DNA of 45,431 nt from Streptomyces sp. 8K308 (GTDB taxonomy: Bacteria > Actinomycetota > Actinomycetes > Streptomycetales > Streptomycetaceae): contig NZ_SMKC01000015.1 in NCBI RefSeq assembly GCF_004348315.1, positions 1 through 45,431 on the forward strand. Direction: 5' to 3'. The notes beneath the pieces were generated by a model. The model was not told the DNA's origin. It did no database searches and was given only the letters and a program-made list of their open reading frames with translations. A program made the translations under genes and the position numbers. Shown one piece after another: positions 10,942-18,525 of the stretch; position 1 is the first letter of the stretch; every line of letters starts with the position of its first letter.

Positions 10942-10961
10942 ATTGCATACAGTATTCCAGT
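10942..10961. promoter_or_regulatory. GntR-type operator candidate upstream of fdhA
   Basis: ATTGCATA-CAG-TATTCCAGT. The left half is identical to the operator candidate in front of frc (12338-12357), the spacer is also three bases, and TAT follows in both. The right half is imperfect. It lies in the 222-bp spacer between fdhA and frc. Assignment to a GntR/FCD regulator is by resemblance of the palindrome only, and no such regulator gene is in the window. Confidence 0.5.
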
Positions 10962-11009
10962 GATCGCGCCGCCGGGACAGGGGCGTGACACGACGGACCG
11001 CGCAGTTCA

Positions 11010-11022
11010 GGACAGGGCCTAG
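11010..11022. repeat. Solitary 13-bp copy of the MITE end
   Basis: GGACAGGGCCTAG is identical to 8832-8844, the outer nine bases of the MITE right end plus its CTAG flank. No partner repeat is found on the other side within a few hundred bases. As in fdhA, the CTAG supplies the TAG stop, here of frc. It may be a remnant, a target-site preference, or chance. Confidence 0.4.
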
Positions 11023-12272
11023 ATCACGCCGATGGCCCGTAGGTCAGCCAACTGGCGTTCGCCGTAGCCGAGTTCCGCGTAGACCTCGGCGTTGTGCTCG
11101 CCGAGCAGCGGCGGCCTGCCGACCTCGACCGGGGAGTCGGAGAGCCGGAGCGGGGAGCCAACCGTGCGGAAGCCGCCGCGTTCCGGGTGGTCGACCTCGA
11201 CGATCGTGCCGAGCGCGGCGAGCGTCGGGTCGTCGAGCAGCTCCCTGGTGGACATCACCGGGGCGCAGGGGATGCCGTGCTCGGTGAGGATGTCCAGCAC
11301 CCGCCACTTCGCGCGCCGTTCGGTCCACTCCTCGACCATCGCGAACATCTTGTCCAGCTTGCCCCGCCTGGCCTCCTGGGTGGCCCAGCCGGCGTCGTCG
11401 GCGAGCTCGGGACGGCCGGTCAGCCGGGCCAGCGCCCTCCAGCCCTGCGGCTGCACGATCACGTACACGTAGTCGTTGGGCCCGCCGGGCGCGCAGCGCA
11501 GCGCCCAGCCAGGCTGCCCACCGCCCGAGGCGTTGCCGGCGCGCGGCACCTCGGCCTCCCGGGGCTGGCCCGGGTATTCGGTCAACGGGCCGTGGGCCAG
11601 GCGTTGTTGGTCGCGGAGCTTGACCCGGCAGAGGTTGAGCACCGCCTCCTGCATGGTGACCTGCACTTGTTGGCCGCGCCGGGTGACGGTGCGCTGGTAG
11701 AGCGCGGCCAGCACGGCCGCGACCAGGTGGACGCCGGCCCCCGCGTCGCCGATCTGGGCGCCGCTCGCGGTGGGCGGTCCGCCGGGGAAGCCGGTGGTGG
11801 CCATCGCGCCGCCCATCGCCTGGGCGAACATCTCGTACCCCTTGAGCTCGGCGTGGCGCCCGGGACCGAAGCCCCTGATGCTGGCGTACACCAGACGGGG
11901 GTTGAGCCGGCGCAGCACCGGCCAGGGGAAGCCGAGCCGGTCGAGCACGCCGGGATGGCGGTTCTCGACCAGCACGTCGGCGGTGGCGACGAGGCGGCGG
12001 AACATCCGTTTGCCCTGCCGGGCCTTGAGGTTGAGGGTGATGCTGCGCTTGTTGCAGTTGAGCATGGCGAAGTAGAGGCTGTCGACGCCCGGCCGGTCGC
12101 GCAGTTGGCCGCGCGCGACGTCGCCCCTGCCCGGCGTCTCCAGCTTGATCACGTCCGCGCCCAGCCAGGCGAGCAGTTGGGTGGCGGAGGGACCCGACTG
12201 GACGTGCGTCAGGTCGAGCACCCGCACGCCCGCCAGGGCCTTGGGCGCGTCGGCGCCGGCCGCCTCGGTCAT
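11019..12272 (-). CDS. frc: Formyl-CoA:oxalate CoA-transferase
   Basis: 417-aa class III (CaiB/BaiF) CoA-transferase that moves CoA from formyl-CoA to oxalate, giving oxalyl-CoA and formate. It follows the E. coli Frc (YfdW) sequence closely over its whole length: QSGPSATQLLAWLGADVIKL, GDVARGQLRDRPGVDSLYF, LNLCRVKLRDQQRL and a GGGQPGW loop. The catalytic aspartate is Asp176 (QIGDAGAGVHL). The active-site glycine loop reads SGGGQ, with Ser249 where E. coli has Gly. Length is within one residue of E. coli Frc. A GAGGGG site precedes the ATG. The usual partner oxalyl-CoA decarboxylase is not in the window, but formate dehydrogenase lies directly downstream, which fits oxalate use or acid-stress removal of oxalate. 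Confidence 0.92.
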   Translation of the reverse strand: MTEAAGADAPKALAGVRVLDLTHVQSGPSATQLLAWLGADVIKLETPGRGDVARGQLRDRPGVDSLYFAMLNCNKRSITLNLKARQGKRMFRRLVATADVLVENRHPGVLDRLGFPWPVLRRLNPRLVYASIRGFGPGRHAELKGYEMFAQAMGGAMATTGFPGGPPTASGAQIGDAGAGVHLVAAVLAALYQRTVTRRGQQVQVTMQEAVLNLCRVKLRDQQRLAHGPLTEYPGQPREAEVPRAGNASGGGQPGWALRCAPGGPNDYVYVIVQPQGWRALARLTGRPELADDAGWATQEARRGKLDKMFAMVEEWTERRAKWRVLDILTEHGIPCAPVMSTRELLDDPTLAALGTIVEVDHPERGGFRTVGSPLRLSDSPVEVGRPPLLGEHNAEVYAELGYGERQLADLRAIGVI

Positions 12273-12310
12273 GTGACGTCCCCTCGTTGGTCCGGCCTGC
12301 CCTGGGAGCG

Positions 12311-12331
12311 CTGAACACGAACTGAACACGA
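12311..12331. repeat. Tandem direct repeat CTGAACACGA upstream of frc
   Basis: Two perfect copies of CTGAACACGA (12311-12320 and 12322-12331) are one base apart, an 11-bp period that puts both on one face of the helix. They lie between the frc start (12272) and the GntR-type palindrome. The core TGAACACG recurs inverted at 12423-12430. Possibly a binding site for a second regulator or part of the frc promoter. Confidence 0.5.
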
Positions 12332-12337
12332 TCCGAG

Positions 12338-12357
12338 ATTGCATATCGTATGCAGTA
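12338..12357. promoter_or_regulatory. GntR-type operator candidate upstream of frc
   Basis: Contains the perfect inverted repeat TGCATA-TCG-TATGCA (12340-12354), 68 bases upstream of the frc start codon. The extended left half ATTGCATA matches the site upstream of fdhA. Palindromes of this size and A/T-centred shape are typical of GntR/FadR-subfamily repressors; the regulator itself is not visible here. Confidence 0.6.
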
Positions 12358-12366
12358 GCCCATATG

Positions 12367-12386
12367 ATCGCGGCATCCGCCGCGAT
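12367..12386. terminator. Perfect 8-bp hairpin behind the 3HB-oligomer hydrolase gene
   Basis: ATCGCGGC (12367-12374) pairs with GCCGCGAT (12379-12386) around the loop ATCC. It is 61 bases past the hydrolase stop on the minus strand and upstream of the frc promoter region, so it could end the hydrolase transcript. No U-tract. A second weaker stem (CGAGG...CCTCG) lies between it and the stop. Confidence 0.4.
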
Positions 12387-12447
12387 GTGTCCAGGGGCGG
12401 GCGAGGGGTTTTCGCTCCTCGACGTGTTCACTCTGGGCGCGGCCGGA

Positions 12448-14556
12448 TCAGTCGGGCACGTCCACCGCGGTCCCCCGCAGCCGGACGCGGTCGCCCGGCG
12501 CCGGATCCGCGGCGATCGGGGGCACGTTGGCCGGGGTGAGCTCGGGCGCCCGGCCCGGCTCGCCGCCGCGCGGCACGGTGCGGACGACCTGGCTTGGCGG
12601 CAGCGCGCGCCCGGTGGTCAGGTGGTCCCACATCAGGTCGAGCGCCTGCTGGTAGTAGTAGCCGAGCGGGACGTAGCGGTTGTCGAACCCGGCGGCGGTG
12701 CTGTCGCTGTGGTGGGCGTTGGTGACCTCCACGTAGGACAGCCGGCTGGCCTCGCCCTCCGCCCGGGCGTTGAGCCCCAGATAGGGGCGGGCGCTGTGGT
12801 TGACGGGCACCCGGGCGTCGTCCCTGCCCTGGACGACCAGCGCGGGCCTGCCGCCCAGGTCGCCGTCCCGCCGGGTCTCGTCGAGCCCTTGCGCCACCCG
12901 GTCCGCCCAGGCGCGCTCGGCGGCGGTCGCCGGGTCGCCGAACGCCAGCCGGTAGACACAGCGTTCGCCGGCCAGGTTGTAGTCGGGCCGTCCGTCGGGG
13001 CCGAGGGAGCGACGGTCAGCGACCGGGCCGCCGTGCGAACGGTCGTTGATCAGCGTGCCGGGCGCCGGGGCCCGGCCCCCGCTGGTGGCGAAGGCGGCGG
13101 CCAACTGGGCCGCCGTGTAGGGGGCCGGGCGGCCGTCCGCGTCGGTGGCGGCCCAACTGTAGCCGCACAGCGCGTCGGCGGCCGAGGCGCGGGCGAAGCT
13201 CATGGCGTAGGAGACGGGCGTCTGCGGATCGTAGTGGCTGGCCTGGAGGTAGCCCGACGTCGGCTGGAACCCGGCCCTGACCAGGGCCCGTTGGGCCAGC
13301 TCCGGCAGACCGGCCGGGCCGGCGGCCGCCGCGTCGGCACGGGAGACCAGCCGCGGATCGTCGCCGACCAGCGCGGCGCAGCGGCGGGCCGCCGCCGACC
13401 GGTCGAAGGAGTCGTGGCCCGGCGCCTGGGGGTCGGCGAGGACCGCGCAGGGCTGGAGCAGCGCGGCCAGCGCGCCGTAGCGCACCAGCGGCATGCCGGC
13501 CGCCGGCACCCGGACGCCGCCCTGCCGGACGGCGACGCCGCGCAGCGGCGCGAGGTTGAGCTGCGGGGCGGCGGCGACCACGGCGTCGATCAGGCCGCGC
13601 CGGTCCTGTTCGCCAGCGGCCAGCACGGCGCCTCCGCCGTTGGAGACGCCGGCCGCGATCACGGTCGTGTTCTCCGGGGTGTAGCCGTCGCTCGGGCCGC
13701 CGGCGCGGTGCTCGCGGTTGAGCAGTGCGAGCGCGAGCTCGACGGCGCGCACCGTGTCGCGCCCCCAGGTGGCCTGCGGGTTGCGCCCGGAATGCGCCTG
13801 CTTGAAGGCGATCCGGTAGGGGCTGCGGGCGTTGTACCGCTCGCGGGCCGCGTCGCTCAGGCCGGCGTCGAACACGGCCAGGTCGCCGAGCTCGGCGCGC
13901 GGCCCGGTGGTGCCGTCGGCGGCCATCACGGTGTCGGAGGCGAGGTCGTGGAAGCCGGGGCCCATGCCCTTGTCCGTGTAGGCGACGGCGCAACCGCGGT
14001 GCAGCGCCCAGGCGCCGGCGCCGCCGATCGCCTGGTAGACGCCGAGCAGCCCGGCGGCCGGGGCGGCGACCACGCAGGGGCGGGACCGGTCGAGGTCGTC
14101 CGGCACCTGCACGACGAAGGTGACCGGGTCGGCTCCGGTGCCGGCGGTCGCGGTGTACTCCGTGCCGGGGATCCGGCCGTCGCCCGGCACCGGCCGTCCC
14201 TCGGGTCCGATGTCGGGCCCGTAGAGCCGGCCGAGGCCGCCGGAGTCGTCGCCGTACAGGCCGGCCGCGCCCCAGATCGCCAGCCGACGCAGCTCGGCGG
14301 GGGTGGGGTGCTCGGGGTCCGCGAAGCCGGGCGGGTCCGGTTCCCGCAGCCCGGCGAGGCCGAGGCCGGCGGTCAACAGGTCGTCGTCCTGGCCGTCGAG
14401 GTGACGTGCGGTCAGCGAGGCGACGTAGCCCGGGAGCCGGGCCGTTGTCGGCGGGGCGGCGCCAGAAGCCGGCGCAGCCGGCACCAGGGCCGCGACGCAG
14501 AGGGCCAGGGCGGCGAGTGCGCCGTAACGGCGGTGGCGGGCGGGTGCGTTCGACAT
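12448..14556 (-). CDS. Secreted D-3-hydroxybutyrate oligomer hydrolase
   Basis: 702-aa exported esterase of the 3HBOH family (PF10605), which cleaves water-soluble 3-hydroxybutyrate oligomers released from polyhydroxybutyrate. A Sec-type signal peptide is clear: basic start MSNAPARHRR, a hydrophobic core, and an Ala-rich cleavage region near residue 33. The nucleophile is Ser305 in the lipase box GVSNGG. The total length and the long insertion-rich C-terminal half (conserved VVQGRDDARVPVNH near residue 580) match the family. The start at 14556 has GGAG eight bases upstream; an in-frame ATG at 14574 would place that site inside the gene. It stands alone on the minus strand, upstream of frc and downstream of the transporter gene. 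No PHB depolymerase is nearby. Confidence 0.85.
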   Translation of the reverse strand: MSNAPARHRRYGALAALALCVAALVPAAPASGAAPPTTARLPGYVASLTARHLDGQDDDLLTAGLGLAGLREPDPPGFADPEHPTPAELRRLAIWGAAGLYGDDSGGLGRLYGPDIGPEGRPVPGDGRIPGTEYTATAGTGADPVTFVVQVPDDLDRSRPCVVAAPAAGLLGVYQAIGGAGAWALHRGCAVAYTDKGMGPGFHDLASDTVMAADGTTGPRAELGDLAVFDAGLSDAARERYNARSPYRIAFKQAHSGRNPQATWGRDTVRAVELALALLNREHRAGGPSDGYTPENTTVIAAGVSNGGGAVLAAGEQDRRGLIDAVVAAAPQLNLAPLRGVAVRQGGVRVPAAGMPLVRYGALAALLQPCAVLADPQAPGHDSFDRSAAARRCAALVGDDPRLVSRADAAAAGPAGLPELAQRALVRAGFQPTSGYLQASHYDPQTPVSYAMSFARASAADALCGYSWAATDADGRPAPYTAAQLAAAFATSGGRAPAPGTLINDRSHGGPVADRRSLGPDGRPDYNLAGERCVYRLAFGDPATAAERAWADRVAQGLDETRRDGDLGGRPALVVQGRDDARVPVNHSARPYLGLNARAEGEASRLSYVEVTNAHHSDSTAAGFDNRYVPLGYYYQQALDLMWDHLTTGRALPPSQVVRTVPRGGEPGRAPELTPANVPPIAADPAPGDRVRLRGTAVDVPD

Positions 14557-14695
14557 GGCTGGGCTCCACTTCACGGCGCGAGAGCGCCGGTGACGGTCAC
14601 CCGCGCGGCTGGTGCCGCTCGCGGGTGCGGGGGCGAGGAAGGCGATGAGCCGGGAGGGAGGTGCGAGGCGGGCCGGTCCACTGCGGGAGCCCTCG

Positions 14696-16033
14696 TCAGA
14701 GCGCGAAGGCGCCGGTCAGCAGGGCGCCCGCGGTCATCACCAGGGTGGTGGCGAAGGCCCAGCGGAAGATGAAGCGCTGGTGCTCGCCGAGGGACACGCC
14801 GCTCATGCCGACCAGGATGAACGTGGAGGCGGTGAGCGGGCTGAGCGGGAAGCCGGTGGTCATCTGGCCGAGGAGGGCGGCCCGGCCGACCTCGGCCGGG
14901 TCGCCGCCGGAGCCGGCGGCGGTCTCCGCAAGCACCGGGAGCACGCCGAAGTAGTAGGCGTCCGGGGTGAAGACGAGGCTGAGCGGCATGCCGGTGACGG
15001 CGACCAGCACCGGCAGCCGGTCGGCCAGCGCGCCGGGTATCGCGTCGACCAACGCCCCGGCCATCTCGTCGATCATCCCGGTGCCGGTGAGGATGCCGGT
15101 CAGTACCCCGGCCGCGAAGATCATCGTGGTGACCAGCACGACGTTCCTGCCGTGCCTCTCGAGCAGCTCCTGCTGCCGCTCCCAGGTGGGGTGGTTGAGG
15201 ACCAGCGCCACCGTGAAGCCGAGGACGAAGAGCACCGGGAGCGGCATGACCTCGGCGATCAGCGCCACCAGCAGGGTGAGGGTGAGGGCCAGGTTGGCGG
15301 CGGTGAGCCAGCGCGGCGTGGTGGGCTCCGGCAGGCGCAGGGTGCCTGGACCGTCCCCCGCCGCCGCCGGCTCGCCGGCCGACTCCCCGGCCGCGGCGGG
15401 GCGTTCACCGGGGTCGAGCGCGGCGATCCGGCGTCGCTCGCGGCGGCCGATCAGCCAGGACGCCACCAGCACCCAGCAGACACCAAGGACCATCGCGGGC
15501 AGCACCGGCGTGAACAGCTCGGAGCTCTCCAGGTCGAGCGCGGCCATGGCCCGCACCGTGGGCCCGCCCCAGGGCACGATGTTCATCACCCCGGCGCCCA
15601 GGCAGACCACCCCGGAGAGCACGAGCGGGCTCATCCCGAGGCGCTTGTAGACGGGGAGCAGCGCGGAGATGGTGATCACGAAGGTGGACGCGCCGTCGCC
15701 GTCCAGGGCCACGCACATGGTGAGCACGGCCGTGCCGACGGTGATCCGCAGCGGGTCGCCCTGCGCGAACCGCAGGATGCCGCGGATCAGCGGGTCGAAG
15801 AGGCCGGCGTCCACCATGAGGCTGAAGTAGAGGACGGCGAAGGCGATCATGATGCCGGTGGGGGCCACCGTGGTCAGCCCCGCCAGGATCAGGTCGCCGA
15901 GCTCGCCCGCGTGCCCGCCGACGAGCGCGGCCGCCACCGGCACCAGGACCAGGGCGACCAGCACGGAGACGCGCTTGGTCATGGTCAGCAGCAGGAAGAC
16001 GGCGATCGTGGCGAAGCCCAGGGTTGCCAGCAT
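14696..16033 (-). CDS. CitMHS-family carboxylate transporter
   Basis: 445-aa polytopic membrane carrier of the citrate-Mg2+/Ca2+:H+ symporter family. The sequence MLATLGFATIAVFLLLTMTKRVSVLVALVLVP starts the first helices, and the conserved segments MCVALDGDGASTFVIT, GAGVMNIVPWGGPTVRAM, and MPLSLVFTPDAYYFGVLPV (helix-turn with substrate residues) are all present. The central cytoplasmic loop (residues 230-265) is Ala/Pro/Gly-rich and variable, as usual. The gene is divergent from the LysR gene, and an LTTR box lies between them. The neighbouring CoA-transferase and CitE-like lyase suggest it imports the acid that they activate and cleave; the exact substrate (citrate, itaconate, citramalate or similar) is inference. 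Confidence 0.88.
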   Translation of the reverse strand: MLATLGFATIAVFLLLTMTKRVSVLVALVLVPVAAALVGGHAGELGDLILAGLTTVAPTGIMIAFAVLYFSLMVDAGLFDPLIRGILRFAQGDPLRITVGTAVLTMCVALDGDGASTFVITISALLPVYKRLGMSPLVLSGVVCLGAGVMNIVPWGGPTVRAMAALDLESSELFTPVLPAMVLGVCWVLVASWLIGRRERRRIAALDPGERPAAAGESAGEPAAAGDGPGTLRLPEPTTPRWLTAANLALTLTLLVALIAEVMPLPVLFVLGFTVALVLNHPTWERQQELLERHGRNVVLVTTMIFAAGVLTGILTGTGMIDEMAGALVDAIPGALADRLPVLVAVTGMPLSLVFTPDAYYFGVLPVLAETAAGSGGDPAEVGRAALLGQMTTGFPLSPLTASTFILVGMSGVSLGEHQRFIFRWAFATTLVMTAGALLTGAFAL

Positions 16034-16173
16034 GGGTGGCTCGCTTTCTCGGGGTACGGCCCCCGGCGGCGGCACGCGGGGAGGCTGACCCGGGGCGGGC
16101 TGGCCCCGGCGCGTTGCAGGAGAGTTTCCGAGCCACGACAGATCGGCGTCCAGCATCAAACCGAGATTCTTTT

Positions 16174-16188
16174 ATGCGATCTGCGCAT
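16174..16188. promoter_or_regulatory. LysR box 1 (ATGCG-N5-CGCAT)
   Basis: ATGCGATCTGCGCAT is a perfect interrupted palindrome and contains T-N11-A, the LysR-type consensus. It lies in the 188-bp region between the divergent transporter and lysR genes, ending 33 bases before the lysR start. The same palindrome with a different spacer is found at 17182-17196. Confidence 0.75.
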
Positions 16189-16221
16189 CATTCCCGCGGC
16201 GCGCGCCTATGCTCGCTGGCC

Positions 16222-17148
16222 ATGGATGCCACCCTGCGCCAGCTCACGGCCTACGTCGCCGTCGCCCGCGCCGCGAGCTTCACCGCGGCCGCCGCCGAGT
16301 TGCACGTCTCGCAGTCCTCGCTCAGCCGGGTGGTCGCCGACCTCGAGCGACTGCTCGGCACCCAGCTGCTGGAACGCAACACGCGCAACGTCCGGTTGAC
16401 CCCGGCCGGCGTGGAGGCGCTGCGCATAGCGGAGCAGATCATCACCGCGCACCGGGCCGGCATGACCGAGCTGCGGCGCTTCCTCCAGGGCGAGTCGGGC
16501 ACCGTCACCGTCGCCACGCTGCCCTCGGTCGCCGCCGTGCTGCTGCCCCGGGTGATCTCCGGCTTCCGCGCGGCGCACCCGCGGGTCTCGGTGCGGCTGC
16601 TCGACGGTCTCGAGCGCGCCGTGCTCGGGCGGGTGTCGGCCGGCAACGCGGACTTCGCGATCTCCACGGTGGGCCGGCCGTCCGACCAGGTGTCGGGACA
16701 ACCGCTGATCAGGGACCGGTTCGTGGCCGTGCTGCCGGCCGACGACCCGCTGGCCGAGCGGGCCGAGGTGTGCTGGGGCGACCTGGCCGCCCGGCCGTTC
16801 CTGGCCGTCGGGCGCGACTCAAGCGTGCGCCGGCTGACGGACGCGGCCTTCGCGCAGATCGACGCGACGGCGGCGCCGGCCGCGGAGGCCGGCAGCGTCG
16901 CCACGGTCGGCGGGCTGGTGGCGGCCGGCCTCGGCGTCACGGCCCTGCCGGCGCTCGTGCTGCCGCTGCTCGGCACCGGACCCGTCGTCTGCCGGCCGCT
17001 GGTGGAGCCTGTGGTCGACCGGCGGCTCGACCTGGTGCTGCGCACCCGGCGCTCGCTGCCGCAGGCGGCCGAGCGGTTCCTCGCCGCGCTCACCGAGCTC
17101 CGGGACTCGGCCCTGGAGTTGCCGACCGGCGTCTCCTGGGCGTCCTGA
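16222..17148 (+). CDS. LysR-family transcriptional regulator
   Basis: 308-aa regulator. The N-terminal winged helix-turn-helix (residues 1-60) reads LRQLTAYVAVARAASFTAAA, then LHVSQSSLSRVVADLERLLG and LLERNTRNVRLTPAG. The remainder is the periplasmic-binding-protein-like effector domain (VTVATLPSVAAVLLPRVISG at about residue 90; the second subdomain starts near residue 160). It is divergent from the CitMHS transporter and followed by the CoA-transferase operon. Identical palindromic arms on both sides of the gene indicate that it controls both flanking units and probably itself. In itaconate loci of other bacteria a LysR protein plays this part, but that parallel is only suggestive. The ATG at 16222 is the first start giving a normal HTH N-terminus. 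Confidence 0.93.
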   Translation: MDATLRQLTAYVAVARAASFTAAAAELHVSQSSLSRVVADLERLLGTQLLERNTRNVRLTPAGVEALRIAEQIITAHRAGMTELRRFLQGESGTVTVATLPSVAAVLLPRVISGFRAAHPRVSVRLLDGLERAVLGRVSAGNADFAISTVGRPSDQVSGQPLIRDRFVAVLPADDPLAERAEVCWGDLAARPFLAVGRDSSVRRLTDAAFAQIDATAAPAAEAGSVATVGGLVAAGLGVTALPALVLPLLGTGPVVCRPLVEPVVDRRLDLVLRTRRSLPQAAERFLAALTELRDSALELPTGVSWAS

Positions 17149-17181
17149 CGGCGCGCCGTGCTATCTCCCGCGCCCCCATTC

Positions 17182-17196
17182 ATGCGAAAGGCGCAT
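17182..17196. promoter_or_regulatory. LysR box 2 (ATGCG-N5-CGCAT)
   Basis: ATGCGAAAGGCGCAT has the same arms, spacer length and T-N11-A register as 16174-16188. It lies 34 bases after the lysR stop and about 100 bases before the CoA-transferase start, so the CoA-transferase operon very likely belongs to the same regulon. Confidence 0.75.
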
Positions 17197-17298
17197 GGAT
17201 TAAGGACCTTCTTTTGCTGGACGAGCATCGGTCGCGCTGGGCACGCTGAAGCTTCGACGATGGCGGTGGTGATGCCGGTGGTGGTGAGGAGTGTGAGC

Positions 17299-18525
17299 GT
17301 GCCGGACGAACAGCGGGAAGTGCTCGACGGGCCGCGGCGTGGGCAGTTGCGTGGGCTGAAGGTAGTGGAGTTCGCCCATGTGGTGGCCGGGCCGCTGGCC
17401 GGGTCGATGCTCGCGGACCAGGGCGCGGACGTGGTGCACGTCGAACCGCCGGGCGCGGGCGACCCGGCGCGCTCGATGGGGCCGCGCCGGGACGGTGTGC
17501 CGCTGTGGTTCAAGGTCGCCGGGCGCAACAAGCGGTCGGTCACGCTCGACCTGCACCACGAGGCCGGCCGCGCGGTGGCGCGCCGGCTCGTCGCCTGGGC
17601 CGACGTCGTCATCGTCACCATGCGGGCCGGCCGGCTGCGGAGTTGGGGACTCGACTGGGATTCGGTGCACCGCCTCAACCCCCGGGCGGTGCTGCTCCAG
17701 ATATCCGGCTACGGCGCGACGTCCTCGCGGGCGGACGCCCCCGGCTTCGGCAAGATGGGCGAGGCGCGCAGCGGCGTCGTGCACCTGACCGGCTTCGCGG
17801 ACGGGCCACCCGTGCACACCGGTTTCTCGCACGGCGACGCCGTGACCGGCCTGATGGGCGCGTACGCGGTGCTCGCCGCGCTGCACCGCCGGGCCACGGA
17901 ACCGGAGTTCGACGGCGAGTGGATCGATCTGGCCTTGTTCGAGCCGCTGTTCCGGCTGGTCGAGTGGCAGGTGATCGTGCACGACCAGCTGGGCAAGGTG
18001 CCGGAACGCTCCGGCAACCAGCTGGCGGTTGCCCCGGCCGCGGTGATCAACACCTACCGGTCGAGGGACGGCGAGTGGATCACGGTCACCTCGGCCACGG
18101 TCCGTTCGGTGCGCAACGTGGCGCGGCTGCTGGGACTGCCCGACGCGGAGTTCGCCACGGTGGAGCGGCAACACGCCGGCCGGGAGCGGCTCGACGCGGG
18201 GCTGCGGGAGTGGGTGGCCAAGCGCGGCACGGACGAGTGCCTGGCGGCGTTCGCCGAGGCCGAGGTGGTCGCCTCCCGGGTGTTCAGCGCGGCCGACATC
18301 GCGGCCGATCCGGTCTACGCGGAACGGGAGGACATCGTCACCGTGCCCGACCCGGACCTCGGTCCAGTGCGGATGCAGGCGGTGATCCCGCATTTCAGGC
18401 GGCGCCCCGGCGAGGTGTGGCGCGCGGGTCCCGCGCTCGGCCAGGACAACGAGCTCGTCTACCGGGAGTGGTTGGGGCTCGCCGACGAGGAGCTGACGGG
18501 CCTGGAGGAGAACGGTGTCATCTGA
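17299..18525 (+). CDS. CaiB/BaiF (class III) CoA-transferase
   Basis: 408-aa family III CoA-transferase that moves CoA between carboxylic acids. Fold-defining segments are LKVVEFAHVVAGPLAGSMLADQGADVVHVEPPG near the start, RNKRSVTLDL, NPRAVLLQISGYG and the catalytic aspartate in GFSHGDAVTGLMGAYAVL. It differs from the Frc in this window, lacking the Frc-specific motifs, and resembles succinyl-CoA-dependent transferases for dicarboxylic acids such as itaconate, citramalate or glutarate. The GTG at 17299 was chosen because AGGAG lies seven bases upstream; the frame is open further upstream, but that stretch contains the LysR box. The downstream lyase start overlaps its end by 11 bases, indicating one operon. 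Confidence 0.88.
   Translation: MPDEQREVLDGPRRGQLRGLKVVEFAHVVAGPLAGSMLADQGADVVHVEPPGAGDPARSMGPRRDGVPLWFKVAGRNKRSVTLDLHHEAGRAVARRLVAWADVVIVTMRAGRLRSWGLDWDSVHRLNPRAVLLQISGYGATSSRADAPGFGKMGEARSGVVHLTGFADGPPVHTGFSHGDAVTGLMGAYAVLAALHRRATEPEFDGEWIDLALFEPLFRLVEWQVIVHDQLGKVPERSGNQLAVAPAAVINTYRSRDGEWITVTSATVRSVRNVARLLGLPDAEFATVERQHAGRERLDAGLREWVAKRGTDECLAAFAEAEVVASRVFSAADIAADPVYAEREDIVTVPDPDLGPVRMQAVIPHFRRRPGEVWRAGPALGQDNELVYREWLGLADEELTGLEENGVI

Noticed and set aside
11019..12272. Generic CaiB/BaiF carnitine-type CoA-transferase
   Set aside because: Frc-specific blocks (QSGPS, LNLCRVKLRDQQRL, GGGQPGW) extend over the full length, so the specific call is better supported.
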